The position numbers and the translations under genes were made by a program. Below, one piece after another: positions 1-11,600 of a DNA stretch of 64,000 bases; within the stretch, counting starts at the first letter, position 1; the number at the start of each line of letters is the position of its first letter. The notes under the pieces are model-generated. The model made no database searches and was not told where the DNA came from. It saw nothing but the letters and a program-made list of their open reading frames with translations. The stretch is taken from the NCBI GenBank assembly GCA_027382625.1, contig JAJKFJ010021931.1, positions 1 through 64,000 on the forward strand, written 5' to 3'. Source of the stretch: Tetmemena sp. SeJ-2015. Lineage: Eukaryota; Ciliophora; Spirotrichea; Sporadotrichida; Oxytrichidae.

Positions 1-223
1 GTTTTGAGATAGTTAGCTTGATGGCAATTGATTTTGTTGATTTTCTTTTGGAAATTGCTCGCCCTCCTTTCTTAATTGCTCTCAAGCCTCCTACCTCGGA
101 GTGTAAGTGTTCAGAATATGGTGCATTGAGTAAAAAAGGGATTAAAAAATGAGGGCGATAGATCAAAAGATCTTTGAGATTCGTCTTGTAGACTGCGAGT
201 CATAATCTTCAACAACAAAATAC
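1..223 (-). other. Possible start of a gene running off the left edge
   Basis: On the minus strand an ATG near position 213 begins MTRSLQDESQRSFDLSPSFF, which looks like protein. The frame then hits a TGA, and another frame continues towards position 1 with a basic stretch. This could be the first exon of a gene leaving the window, with an intron or IES between the two pieces, or simply 3' flank of the kinase gene. No family is recognised. Confidence 0.2.
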
Positions 224-2064
224 TCAGATTTAAGCCTTATTTTAAAGTTTTACTTTCAAATCACTCTTCATCATTTCAATGAACTCAGAGTAGTCAATAA
301 CATTATCATGATTTGCATCCACTTCTCTAATGAGTTTATCGATCTCAGCATCAGGGATTCCTATTTCTCCTCTGGAAAGGACGGATTTAAGCTCCTCAGG
401 GGTGATAGATCCGCTTCCATCCTTATCGAAATACGAAAAGGCGGTCTTCAAGTAGTCCTCCTTAAGGTATATCTTAGATTTCATGCAACCAGCCAAGAAC
501 TCTGTGTAATCGATGTATCCATTCAAGTTGGTGTCTAATTTCTGCATCAACTGTCTCGTTTCTTCTTGGGAATATCTTATGCCGAAATTCTGAAGTGCCT
601 CCACGAACTCATCCATAGTGATTCTTCCATCTCCATTAGAATCAATCTGAATGAAGAGCTTTCTCAGCTCATCTAAATTTCTCTCAGGCATCTTAGCTGC
701 TAAGTAGATTAGAGTTGCCTTCTTGAAATTTGCAGCTTCAATGAACTTTTTCATATTTTCGAAAGCTTCAGATGCGATTGAGACGTCTAGGTTGCTCTCA
801 ATGTTCTAAATTATAGGATGGTTGTAGGCATCTGTCGCAGAATATCTCTTTGCCACATCCTTTACAAGCAGCTTACTTATGAAATCCTTGGCTTAGTCTG
901 AGACGCTTTTGAATTCATCGTGATTAAAATGGAATTCTCCCTTGAGTACGTTTTCGATGATCTCTTTATTAGATTCACCAGGGAAGGGCACTTTTCCAGA
1001 AAGTAGAATGTATAAGACAACGCCCATAGACCAGACATCGCATTTTGCATCATACTGAGAGTCGAAAACTTCGGGTGCTATGTAATAAGGCTGCAAAAAG
1101 TTCAACAAATTTAGAACTTACAGATCCCACTGGAGTTTACATAACCTTCAATTCAGAGTAATCATTTGAAAGCCCAAAGTCAATCAACTTCACATTAGTA
1201 ATCAATAAATTTTTAAAACCATTTATAGATTATCCTCTACATTATAAGAATGTCACCTTGATACTTCAATAGGAAATTCTCTGGTTTAATATCTCTAGAG
1301 ATGGTGTTATGCACAATAATTTTTACCTGTGGGAGATGTTATTTTCGTGAAGGTACTTCAAAGCTGAAAAGCTTTATTTCATGATGAGTGCTGCCTCTTT
1401 CTCTGTCAAACTCCTTTTTTACACTATGAAGTAAAACAGCTCTCCACCCTCGCATAACCTGCACATTACTTAGACTGAAACTACAAACTTACTCAGTCAC
1501 CAAAAAGCAAATTGACTGCCATTCCCATATCTCGTACAGCTTAATATTAACAAATATTTTTAAATTCCTATGTGATATTTATCTTTATTGGCTCTATTTT
1601 ATAATTTCGGAATAAAATTTCAGAAGCTTTCAAAATAAAAACTAAAGATTAGATCTTCATTTGATGATAATGTTGGGGTGATCCTAAAAATATCTTTTAC
1701 TTGTTGAATATTTACCAAAGTTCTGAGTATCTTGATCTCATTTTGGAAAGTTTCGTAGTCCTTGACTCTGCTTTTCTAGATAGCTTTTACCGCATATCTT
1801 TCACCTAAGATAGAAGTTATTACTACTTTCCCTAACTATCTAATTATTTACCTGTTTTTCTATTCTCAGCTAAATAAATCAATCTAATTATAAACTCTTA
1901 AATATCAATTCTAATTTGCTTTACACAACTCCGAATCCCCCTGCTCCAAGCCTTTCGACAAAGTGATAAACTTCCTTAATGTTGCCCTAATAAGAGTCAA
2001 CAAACCACTGCTTAGTCAGGAAGAATTGATTTTCGAGATTTGGCTTATCACCTTTGGTAACCAT
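224..2064 (-). CDS. Calcium-dependent protein kinase (CDPK)
   Basis: Ser/Thr kinase fused to a calmodulin-like regulatory domain; it phosphorylates targets when Ca2+ binds. Read with TAA/TAG = Gln, the spliced protein shows the glycine loop (LGAGGFGVV), the VAIK-type lysine (RYAVKAI), HRDIKPEN, the DFG motif (LIDFGLSN) and YYIAPEV. A junction segment follows, then four EF-hand loops: DSNGDGRITMDE, DTNLNGYIDYTE, DKDGSGSITPEE and DANHDNVIDYSE, each with Asp at position 1 and Glu at 12. GT...AG introns include 1091-1121 and 1295-1326; at least three IESs also interrupt it (separate entries). The stop is TGA at 224-226, nine codons beyond the first TAA. The start chosen is the ATG at 2064, but an exon at about 2105-2250, joined by an intron ending TTAG, may extend the N-terminus. 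The family assignment is secure. Confidence 0.93.
1203..1251 (-). other. IES in the kinase gene, pointer ATT
   Basis: A 49-bp AT-rich insertion lies between the HRDIKPENFLLKYQGD and TNVKLIDFG segments. It is bounded by ATT repeats (plus-strand AAT at 1200-1202 and 1249-1251) and lacks GT...AG ends. Removing one repeat plus the insert gives GDITNVKLIDFG in frame, exactly the expected kinase subdomain VIb-VII spacing. Confidence 0.85.
1546..1671 (-). other. IES in the kinase gene, pointer ATTA
   Basis: A 126-bp AT-rich insert separates DHPNI from KLYEIWEW. The direct repeat ATTA (plus-strand TAAT at 1542-1545 and 1668-1671) flanks it. Deletion gives DHPNIKLYEIWEW, the usual kinase subdomain IV/V sequence, in frame. 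Confidence 0.82.
1877..1923 (-). other. IES in the kinase gene, pointer TA
   Basis: A 47-bp AT-rich insert splits the glycine-loop exon (GGFGVV) from YLAENRKTG. TA dinucleotides at 1875-1876 and 1922-1923 bound it. Deletion gives GFGVVYLAENRKTGERYAVK without a frame break. No splice-site consensus fits. Confidence 0.75.
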
Positions 2065-2304
2065 TTAATCTAATTTTTAACTATTATAACTCTCATCTTT
2101 ATTCTAATTACCTCATTTTCTTGAGGTCTACTCGAATTAAATGGCAGATTAATTGAGAGATCAAAATTGGTAAAAACAATTAAGGAATCCCTAGTTGGAT
2201 CAGTAGCGGCTACTAAATCCAAATTAGATAATCAAGAATCTGAGAATAAAATAAGAATATCATTCTCAAAAAATCGTTGACTAAAATACCCACTACTAGT
2301 GTGT

Positions 2305-3013
2305 TCACTGTTCCATGGCCTCAGGGATGGAAATCTTGAGTCCCATCACTTTGTAGAAGTTTCTGAGGGCCTCAGGAAGGCAGTAGGGCATCCCTCCGGT
2401 GATCAAGTTTCCATCTACTACTACATCGCAGCAAGGTTTGGCACCCTTTTCTCCGACTGATGTAATTCCATCAATGACCTCGATACTGCAACCCGCATTT
2501 TTGAGATCAGGAATGAGAGTGTCGATGCAGGCCACTCTTCTACCCTTCATCAAATTTGGACCGAGAGCTGCTAAGATCATCAAACCGTGACAAAGAGCAA
2601 TCACTGGCTTGTTGTTCTAGATGAACTTCCTAACCATTTCAATTACAGCCTAATTGATTCGCAGATACAATAATTTGCAATCATAATTGAGGAATTGTAT
2701 ACTCAGGAGCTCTGCCACCGGGTAACCACAAGGCACTATAGTCATCGAAATTCAGACTATCGAAATCTGCTGTTATAGGGAAGGTGCTGGCTATCTTCTC
2801 AGTGTAAGTTTGGTACTCGCCATGCTCAGTTCGTGGCTCTACCTCGTGAATTGCAGTAACGAAGGTGTCTCCCTTCTTTTTGCCTGGACACACTTTATCG
2901 ACCTCGAAGCCGAGTGATCTCAAACTCTTGTAGGCTACCGCCACTTCGGTTAGCTCCACAAAGTCACCTACTAAAAGAAGTATCTTCTTTGGCATTCTAT
3001 CAAATCTTTTCAA
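2305..3013 (-). CDS. DJ-1/PfpI family protein (class I GATase-like)
   Basis: A small alpha/beta protein of the DJ-1/PfpI superfamily, whose members act as glyoxalase/deglycase-like enzymes, chaperones or proteases. The two exonic pieces join into one domain of about 220 residues. An N-terminal strand (KKILLLVGDFVELTE) is followed by the loop GGRAPEY and the nucleophile elbow ALCHG, whose Cys is the expected active-site residue, and then by ITGGMPYCLPEAL. A 34-bp IES interrupts it just after GGRAPEY. Stop is TGA at 2305-2307. Translation could start at the ATG at 3013 or at an in-frame ATG six codons later (MPKKILLL), which fits the family N-terminus better. Which enzymatic activity applies cannot be told from sequence. 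Confidence 0.88.
2669..2702 (-). other. IES in the DJ-1/PfpI gene, pointer GTAT
   Basis: A 34-bp insert is flanked by GTAT on the coding strand (plus-strand ATAC at 2665-2668 and 2699-2702). Removal converts a frame that runs into TGA into GGRAPEYLRINQAVIEMV, the conserved DJ-1/PfpI sequence around the GGRAPEYLR motif. No GT...AG pair gives this product. Confidence 0.87.
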
Positions 3014-3289
3014 ATTAATTATAAACTATCTCTCGATCCAGCCTTCATAAATACCTCCTATTCAAGATTATGAAAGTATTGTGAATGTGAATATGAATAT
3101 GAACTTTTGAGCATTAAAAAAGAATAATCAGATTCCAATCTCAAACAATAGAGTTCAGACAAGATTACAGCTCATAATCACTATTAATTATGTCTTGCAG
3201 AAGTCGATTAAGTTGGAGTGAATTAGCGAGAAATTTAATATATATTCGATATGCATATCTAGTACTAATCTATACCTCTACCAGCCCCC

Positions 3290-3700
3290 TCTTAAATATG
3301 GGGAATCAAGTCTATCAAGGAGCCGCTCTTCCTCCGAAGCTTCACTGGTACTCTCTAGCCGTAGGCATCACTGACCAGGGGGTCACTACCGATCGTCACA
3401 AGAGGACTCGGGCGTTGCCACTCACTGCACAGGGCAATAGGAATCCCTGCCGTTCAAATCCTCCCTGACTGAGGGTGTGAGCTTTGTCACTCGGGGGCCT
3501 TTGGCGCCAAGTCTGGGTGCTCAGTGGACTGGTCTCAGGGAGCATGCAATCTGCCTCCAATGAAAGATATCAGGGTAGCCTGATAGTCGGTAATCATATG
3601 GTGTCGGACTCTTAGCTTATAGTCTGCTAGTATGACTGTTGCTATTATTGTTGTTATTATTGTTATTATTGTTATTTAATGATTATTATTCCCATTTTTT
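3290..3700. repeat. GC-rich block with simple-repeat tail, possibly SINE-like
   Basis: About 330 bp of clearly GC-richer sequence stands in a strongly AT-rich background. It ends in a run of TTG/TTA trinucleotides (about 3638-3680). GTTCAAATCC at 3452-3461 matches the pol III box B consensus GWTCRANNC. A box A-like stretch (TAGCCGTAGG) lies roughly 95 bp upstream, which is far for a tRNA but possible in a SINE. A 92-codon open frame at 3190-3468 has no protein-like features. The SINE interpretation is inference. About 170 bp of plain AT-rich sequence lies on either side. Confidence 0.35.
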
Positions 3701-3851
3701 CAAACTCCATCTTTTTCTTCTTCCTCATCGTCTTCATTATCTTCTTCTGCAAGACAAGACATAATTAATAGTATGAAAGTTTTGTAATAAGTTCGAAATT
3801 AACTTGAAATTATAGGGTTTTAATAAGCCTCTTGGCAACTTGTATATTCAA

Positions 3852-4160
3852 TCAAAGATCATCAATTTCTTGAGATCCTGGGTGTATTGGCTTCAAAGAC
3901 TATTTCTTTTAGTTAAAAAGTTAAAATTTAGTATTATAATATAGCGAATCCGTTAGTTTGTTAATTAAAATCCAATAGCCTCATCTCTTGACTTTGAGGG
4001 GTTGGCTCTTGACTACTGATTTCTTGCTCTTCATTGATAAAAAGATTAATTTTAATAGTGCAGGATTCTAAATTCTTTCATTCAAATTAGTTTATTAATT
4101 CAAATAATTTCTCTTCATGCTATCCCTTTCCCATTAAAAAAACCCCCAAATATTTTTAAA
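3852..4160 (-). pseudogene. Detached copy of the beta-helix gene's C-terminal tail
   Basis: This stretch aligns along its length with 8659-8960, the end of the large beta-helix gene. On the minus strand both encode FINEEQE..., QEPTPQS and, near the end, a Lys-Pro-Ile..GSQEI..D tail followed by TGA (here at 3852-3854). Similarity fades at about 4160, where homopolymer-rich repeat sequence begins, so nothing upstream of the tail is attached. It may be a broken paralogue, a detached gene segment (MDS) whose other parts lie elsewhere, or a duplication made when the 4.2-8.4 kb sequence was inserted or misassembled. Confidence 0.6.
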
Positions 4161-7100
4161 AAGAAAAAGAAAAAAAGGGTTTTTGTAAAAATTAATTTCT
4201 TTATTAATAAATTTAAAAATCCCCGCGAGTCAAACGCGAAAAATTTCTTTAAAAATAACTAAAATGATTCCCCTTTATTTCCTTTTAAATTTTTACCCCT
4301 TTAAAGGGATGGATGGAGTCACCCCTTAAACCGTAGTAATAAACAGTTTAAAAAATCAACCCATGAAAAAATGTTTAGAGTTTCCAGGACAAAATATACC
4401 CCTGCATTTAAAATTGTTTGCAGAAAGAGAAAGTTTGGAGTTGAGCTGTTCCCCCCATTCCCCACCTTTTAAGTTTTAAAGGTTTTGAAAATAATTATTT
4501 TATTATTTCCCCAAACCCCCTCGCCACTAAACGCCCTTTAGTTTTGGGGTAGCCGGGGAAGATTTCCTAGATAAGTTTCCTTATTTAAGACTTCCCTAGA
4601 CGTAGCAAACATTATCTTGAAAAAAGGAAAAACCCAAAAAAACTGTTGAAACCCCAGTTTAAAGGGGGTTAATAGACTTTACTAACCATTTTATTTAATA
4701 ATTTTTAAAAATATTTAACTGCTCGGTGTGAGAGGGATAACCCTGAAGTTTGTTGTGTAGAAGCTGTGTTTACACACAACACCCTTTATGAAGAAAAGTT
4801 GGAAAAAAGAAGCAGAAACAGTTTACGAGTAGAAAAATAAAATAACTACAAGGGGCGTTACTTTGGGAGGAATCGGAAGAATCAGGGTTGGCTTTGTCTT
4901 AAGCGAGAAAACGTAAAGTTTTCTTTCCCCAAAAAAGCTTTAGAGAGAAGATACAGGCGGTGAGACGTTTTTATGTTGGGCCCAAACCCCAGGTACACCA
5001 AAAACGGAGAAGGCCCTACCCCTGAGGGTTTAAAACCCCCTTTTTTAATGTTCCAACCCCGCCAGAGTTCAACGGGGATTTGGGGTTTTCTTTTAACTTA
5101 GTTTTAAGGGCAAATATAAAAGCCCCGCGCCACAATTTTATGCATGGGTTAACTAAACGATTTCAGAGGATTTAATAGTGAGGGAAAATCGTAAGAAGTG
5201 GAAGAAGAAAGAAAAATTATTGCCCCCAGATAAGGTAGAGTGAATTTTTTGGAAAAAATAAATTTCCGCTTAACTTAATGAAAATTTAAATCCCCTTTTT
5301 TTTATCTGGGAAAAAGGGATTCTTTAAAAGGTTCCTTTTTTTTCTCGTTGGGGCCCCGATGGACAGCTTTTCAATTTTTCGAAACCCCGCTCCCCCCCCC
5401 TTTTTTGTGCATCTGTCGTCCCCAAAGTTTGTAAAAGGGGATAGTCGTTGGCCCCACCCGATGCTTGAATTTTGCTTCCCTGCCCCTTTAATTTCCTTTT
5501 TCTCTCCCCCTTCATTAAGTAGAATGCCAAATGCCCGGTTTTTCCCAAAAAGTTAAACCTAAAACCCAAATAGAGAGTAAAGGGGTTTTTTGAAGCTGTA
5601 AAACCCTTGTCCTGAATTTAATATTTCCCTTTTCTTCTTTGGGGGGTTCCCCCTCTAAATTAAATTTTCCCTTTCCCGTGTGAAATTTTTTCCTTTGATC
5701 TTTTTGACGTACAGTAGCAAGGACGCCAAAAAAGAAACTTCGTTTGGAACTTGTTTGAGATTGTTCCTTTTTTAGGAAGGAATAGAGAAAATCCGGATCT
5801 TCCCCCTCCATTTGCCATACATATTGTGACTGAGTTAAGGATATTTGGGATCTTCCCAAATTTGGGATTTTCCATCGTTGACATGGGGGTTGGGTTTTTA
5901 GAGCTTTTCTTCTCAAACAGCAAGAATTCGCTTTGAAAGGGAAGAAAAACCCTTTTTTAAAAACAAGTTTTAAAACAAAACCCCTGAAATTTTTTACCCC
6001 ATAGGAAGCTTTTCCTTGGGGGGATACCTGGGGCTTTCCTTGCTTTTGGAAACCCCGTTTCTCCAAATTTTGCGCTTCCACTCTTTTAAACGGGTTTTAA
6101 ATTTTTCCAAACCCTCTTCTCGGTAATTCCCGGGGTTCTTCCCCGGCACATTTTTAAAATTCCCCTCCCCCCGATTCCGAAACCCCCGAAGTAAACCTTA
6201 AACATTTAATAGTGAGAAACCCAAAAGGAAAAAAACTGAAAAAGATAAAAAGCTAAAACACCAAGGGGAAAAATGGAGCTCCCCTTTTAATTCGGCTCCA
6301 TTAAAATTTAAAAATAATTAAAACCCTTAAAAAATTTAAATTTGTTTGCAAAACCAAAGTTGTGCCAAATTTAAAAATTAAAATAGCCCCCAAAAAAGCA
6401 AAATTGAATGAAAATTTGAGAGTATTTTTAAGAAATTTGTGACGGTCGACATTAAAAAAATGGTTGCCAAAAAAATTAAGTAGCACCCATAACCCGCCTT
6501 TTGAAATTTTTAAATTTGAACAAAATAAGCAGAATTTAAAAGATAAATATGGGGCTATCTAATAATAAATAAAAAAAGATGAAGAACATCAATAAGGAAA
6601 AATCTTTTTCACTCTGAGTTGTGAGTGCTCTGCCCTAGGCCCAAAAGCATCATAATAATAAGTGGCCCGGGGTCTTATTTAATTTTAATTTTTTGAATTT
6701 TTTAAAGGAAAAACCCAGCTAAGAAACAAGTTTAACCCCCTTAGCAAACCCCCCAAGCAAACCCAATGTTCGGAAAAAAGAACCAAACAAGATGGGTGTT
6801 TACTAAGTGCAAAAGGGGGGGGGCTCTTGAACTTGAGCCCCCGAAAAAAGATCTCGTGCTTTTTAAAATTTTCAAACCCCAAAAGTTGAGGAAAATCCCT
6901 GGGCGTTTAAAAAATAAAGATAAAAAACTCCCCTTTTTTTTCTTTAAGATAAGAGGAGAAGAAACTTTTTTAAAATTTAAAGGGAAAATTTGGGAATATC
7001 CTTCAACCCCCAAACAACTTTAAAAAAATCACCAAACCTTTTAAAATCTATATGAAGCATTAGAAAGTGGGAAACCGGGCGTATCCCTTTTCAACCCTTT

Positions 7101-8400
7101 TGAGCAACATTCTCCTCACTTCCCGCTTTCCCCAAGAAAAACCCTGGGAAGAAACACATGGGCAGCTTGTAAAATTGGGGGAAAAGAAACTTTAAAGATG
7201 GGGCCAGCTAAGAGGCAAGAAAGAACCCCCTTTGGGAAAAGGGTTTAAAATAAAAAGGAAAAAAGAGGAGAAGAAGAAAAGGAAGGGGGAGGAGGAAACA
7301 GAAGCCTTTGGGTATGGTGTCAGTAAAAATTTTACTAGCCAGGCAAACTCCATGTTTAGAGTTGGGAATTTGGGGGAGTGGGTTTTAAAAAATTTTCCCC
7401 CACCTTGCTGATTGCGGGAAACGAAGAGACCCATATACAAGAAGAGTAAACTTTCAAGATCTTCCCCTTTGAAAACCCTTGTAAAGAAGGAAAAAGAGAG
7501 GTCTTTGAGTTCGGGAAAAGAAAATGACGTTTTTTTTAGAGAAAACGAGGGCAAAAAATTGAATAGTTTTCTCTTGCTGGTGCTTACCCATCATGATTAC
7601 ACCCCGGGGCCAAATTCCCCCTTCCCAAATGGGAGATCCAAATAAGGGGAATTTTCCAAGCAGAGGCCAAAAAGTACCCAGCTTAAATGCTATTTTACCC
7701 GACCTCGTTAGAGGATGCCGGGGGTTGCATGAGTGGGATTGTGACAGAGATTCAAGCCCGAGAACATCCCTGATAAACCCCTTTTTAAAAAACCGGGCCG
7801 ACTTTTCAAAAGACTTAAAAAGAGTTGTTTAAAAAGAGAAAAAAAATTGAGGAAGCATCGGTTTCAAGGGAAATGCAGGGTAAATTCCCCTAGAGACAGA
7901 CTTGGCTCAAAAGGTTCAGTGCAGTGGGACATTTGGGTTTTAGTTTGCAAACCCCAAAACTTGAATGCGTAATGAAACCAGAGGAATACTACTAGGTGAA
8001 AGGGGGAAAAGAGCCAAAATAATTTTGCAACCCAAAAACATTGTAAGATGAAAAAGGTTTTCAGAACTTTGAAAAAAATTAGTAAAAAAAGTAAAATCAA
8101 AGCAACCCATGAAACCCCAACACTCGTTATCTGAGTGAGGAAACACTTAAAGGTTAAAAAAAATTTAGAAAATATGAAAAAAGACGTCAAGGGCAAATTT
8201 TTTAAAAAGCCCTTTTTGATTGCCCTTTTTTGGGAAAAAAAATTTAGGCCCTTATTTTTAATATTAAAAAAGAAAAATTTAAATTAAAACACAATTATTT
8301 CTTTCTTTTTCAAAAAATTATGGGGTTTTGGGGTTTTTATTGTAATTATAGTATTCTCCAGGCCCAATTCAGGATAAGTCTTGAAGACATAATTTCAAAG
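4160..8400. repeat. Homopolymer-inflated AT-rich repeat region
   Basis: The sequence here changes character: long runs of A, T, C and G, few clean codons, and open frames on both strands that look random (Phe/Lys/Pro/Gly rich). The part at about 4690-5950 aligns, with many indels, to 63040-64000. This suggests a dispersed germline-limited repeat with a poorly polished consensus. No gene can be supported here, and homopolymer length errors would hide any that exists. It sits between the detached tail at 3.85-4.16 kb and the intact tail at 8.66 kb. Confidence 0.6.
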
Positions 8401-8658
8401 CGTATCCCTTTTCCCTTTACAAGGGCAAACTTTATCAATCTCTTAGTCGACTGAACTCAGATAGTACTTATTGCTCCATAATTACCTAAATTAAGGAATT
8501 TTCTTCTTTATTATTTTTAAAATTAATTTTATTGTTTAAAAAAACAACTCATAATTCAGATTTAAAAATATTTTGGAAAGTTTAAAAAAGGAATGGTAAG
8601 AAATTTAAATTTAAATTTCGAAATTTGGGGTTTAATTTCTATAGGCAGTTTTAAAATT

Positions 8659-11600
8659 TCAATGATCATTAATTTCTTGTGATCCTGAATTTATAGGCTT
8701 CAAGCACTATTTCTTTTAGATAAATATTAAATTAGTCCTGTAATAAGCGAATCCGTTAGTTTTATAATTAAAATCTTCAAGGCTCATCCCATCACTTTGA
8801 GGTGTTGGCTCCTGATTACTACTCTCTTATTCCTCATTTATAAAATAAATATATTTATAGTGTTAGGGTTCTACTTTTTCTCATTCAAATTAGTTTGCTA
8901 ATTCAAATAATCTTTGTTCATGCTATCTTGCCCCTAATATCTTGCGGCTATTTCATTAAAAAATGAATATTTCTAAATTAATCTATCATCGTAAATTTAA
9001 GTCACGCTGCTAGATTTCTAATAGCTATTTGAGTTTTGAAGTTTCTTGCTTTGGTTATTTATGATTTGAATTTTATAATCTCTTTCAATTTGCTCTGACT
9101 CAGATTCATAATCTCCTTCCATTTCATCTTCCTCAAAACTTCTAACTCCTATTCTCTTTCCAAAAGTTTGTTGCCTTTCGAAGATAAGGACTTGATGCTT
9201 GAATAACTATCTTTTTACCTCAGTCTATTTTAAAGGCCATCTCTGCTCTAAGCCAAGGACTGCTTGATGCACTACCATTTGATATAATAAGTCCTGAGTT
9301 TTAATTAGAGCTCGAGCTTTACTTATTTTGAGAAGAGAAGTTCTACAAATCAGAGGCAGCTCGATTATGCTTATTTTAAGTTGTTAGTGCGGGGCGATTT
9401 GTATTCAAATTACTTGCAAACATGTCGCTTTAGGAACTCAAACTTAGTGCATCAACTTCAAACTTATTAGTTTACTCGAACAAAAAATATTTTCACAACT
9501 TTAGAGGTGAGGGAGATCTTTAGACATGAGCGCCATATTAGAGTCAAGGTGAGTAGGTTGAATTTGAGATAAATTTTTATCAAAGAGCATTTTTCGAGCC
9601 ATATTAAAGCCTTATGGATCAAATAAGCCTCCTATCTTCTTTATTCTGGTTTCTTAGTTTTCCTGAAAAACATTTAGTTTATCAAAGTTTTCATTTTCAA
9701 ATTCATCAGATATCACAATCTCAGAATCTTCTCTATTAAGGGCCATCATCTGCATCTCAGATTACATTTTGGCTGTTTTCTTTCTTTACTTTTAGATGTT
9801 TTAGCTTTGCTATCTCCTCTAAGATTTCTGTCTTTTGTACTCTTCTAATTAACATATTTAATGATTGTTTAACTCTTATAAATAATTAATATATCTTCTA
9901 ATTTACTTTAACGCTTTTATTGTTCTTTTTTGGACATGAGTTATTATTTGGTAATACTTGGCCTGCGTGGCATGATTTGCACATCATTCATCATAGGCGC
10001 TTTGGATTTAATGCTCTTAGCCAAACTTTCTTTATCATAAGTGTCCTCCTTACTTTAAACTAAATTGCATTTATCTTTTGTTTTAGGGGGTGAAGCTGAG
10101 GGATCATTATGGAAAGTAACACTAGGCGCAAATTCGTTCAAAAGCAAGCTTGAATAGAACTCTTTTTACTCGCTTATCAAAAGCGAATTAAGTTTAGGCA
10201 GTTATTTTTCTGGACTCAGTAAAATGGATTTATTGTTCTGTAATCTCTCCATATTTATTTTTTTTAAAATAACAAGTTATTATGATATTCTCGTTTGCAT
10301 GCAATTCTATCTAGAATGACTTCTTGCCTACTCTCTTAGCATTATTGACTTTGAAAGTTTCTCTAGCTCTCTTCATATCTCTATTTTAAAGTGAAGATAG
10401 CCTGCTTACTGGGCTTTCATCCATATCCTCTTGTACTTCAAAGCTAAGCTAATACTTAGGACTGTTGTTTGAATAGTCAAAGTTATTTATCTAAATCTCC
10501 AGCTAATCTTATTCCTAGTTTAGATAGCTTGGCCGCATCATATGCTTCAAATTAATTGGATCAGCCAGAGTCGTAGCTTAACCACCAGTGATATCTTCTT
10601 TCCTCCAGCTCTCTTGTCTGGATTCTGAGAAATTGACTTTATGATAAGAGGGCGAATCTCTTTTATTTTAAAAATAAGATAGATGCATTTTCTAATGATT
10701 CCAAAACTGTTTCTAGGACGGTATCTTAATTGGTTTTTGACTTTCTTTTTTCATTCTTAGTCAACTTTCTATGAGTGGATATGGAATAGGCACCTGCTAT
10801 TTTGAGAATCTTATCTGGCCTTAGATACATCTCAATCTTTTCCATAGTGTTCTTGGTTAGAACTAGCTCTCCAGATTTTTGAAGCTTCACTAACTTCTTC
10901 ATGCAGCCTTATTTTTTCTAAATTCATTTAAATAAAAAAATACCTTGATAATCCTCAAAAAGTCTGTCATTCTCATCTCTAATTTGCTGCTCTTGCACCA
11001 TCTTGCTAAATTTCTTGAGATTTCCACACATTAAAAGATTCATATACATGCGAGGAAACTTTGTCATCAAATTGTACTGCACCACTTGGAAAGTCTTATA
11101 AAATAAACTTAAAATTTTATAAGTGCTGTAGATCCAAGTGAACAAAAATAGGAGGTTCACCATTAAGATAACCAAAAAGAAGAATAGTTTCATACCCTAG
11201 CTCAAAGCAACTGATTTCTCATTCATTTGTGAAGTGCTATTTGAAGAAGTAGATGAAGAGTCAGAAATGTAATATAGTCCGCAATATACAGTTATCATTG
11301 GAGTAACCAAAGAAATAAATAAAGAGAGTGTTTCTAACTCGTTCAAGGTAGCATTAATGAACGGTCTTAACATTTAGTTAACGTATATAAATACAAGCAA
11401 GACTAGGAATACTATTAGAGCTTGTGCTACTATGCCATAAGTGCTTATAAACACCGAAATAAAAATCATTAGAATCTTCCTGTACATAATGAAAATCTCC
11501 CAAAAGTAAAGCTCATTTCTGTAACCTCTATACAAAAAGCCAAGTCTCTACCTAGCATCTACTGATTCTAAGTTTCTTCGTCTTTTAAACAGTAGAACAA

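Noticed and set aside
3190..3468. A 92-codon plus-strand frame in the GC-rich block
   Set aside because: Composition is Arg/Ser/Pro-rich with no recognisable motif. The block looks like non-coding repeat, and the open frame is explained by low AT content.
4900..7000. CCCCAAAA-like strings as telomeres or TBE transposon ends
   Set aside because: Only isolated copies occur among homopolymer runs. There is no tandem C4A4 array, and no TBE transposase is recognised.
5324..8196. Several open frames on both strands (60-188 codons)
   Set aside because: They are rich in Phe/Lys/Pro/Gly from homopolymer runs, overlap on both strands and show no domain-like pattern. The sequence is repeat with probable length errors.
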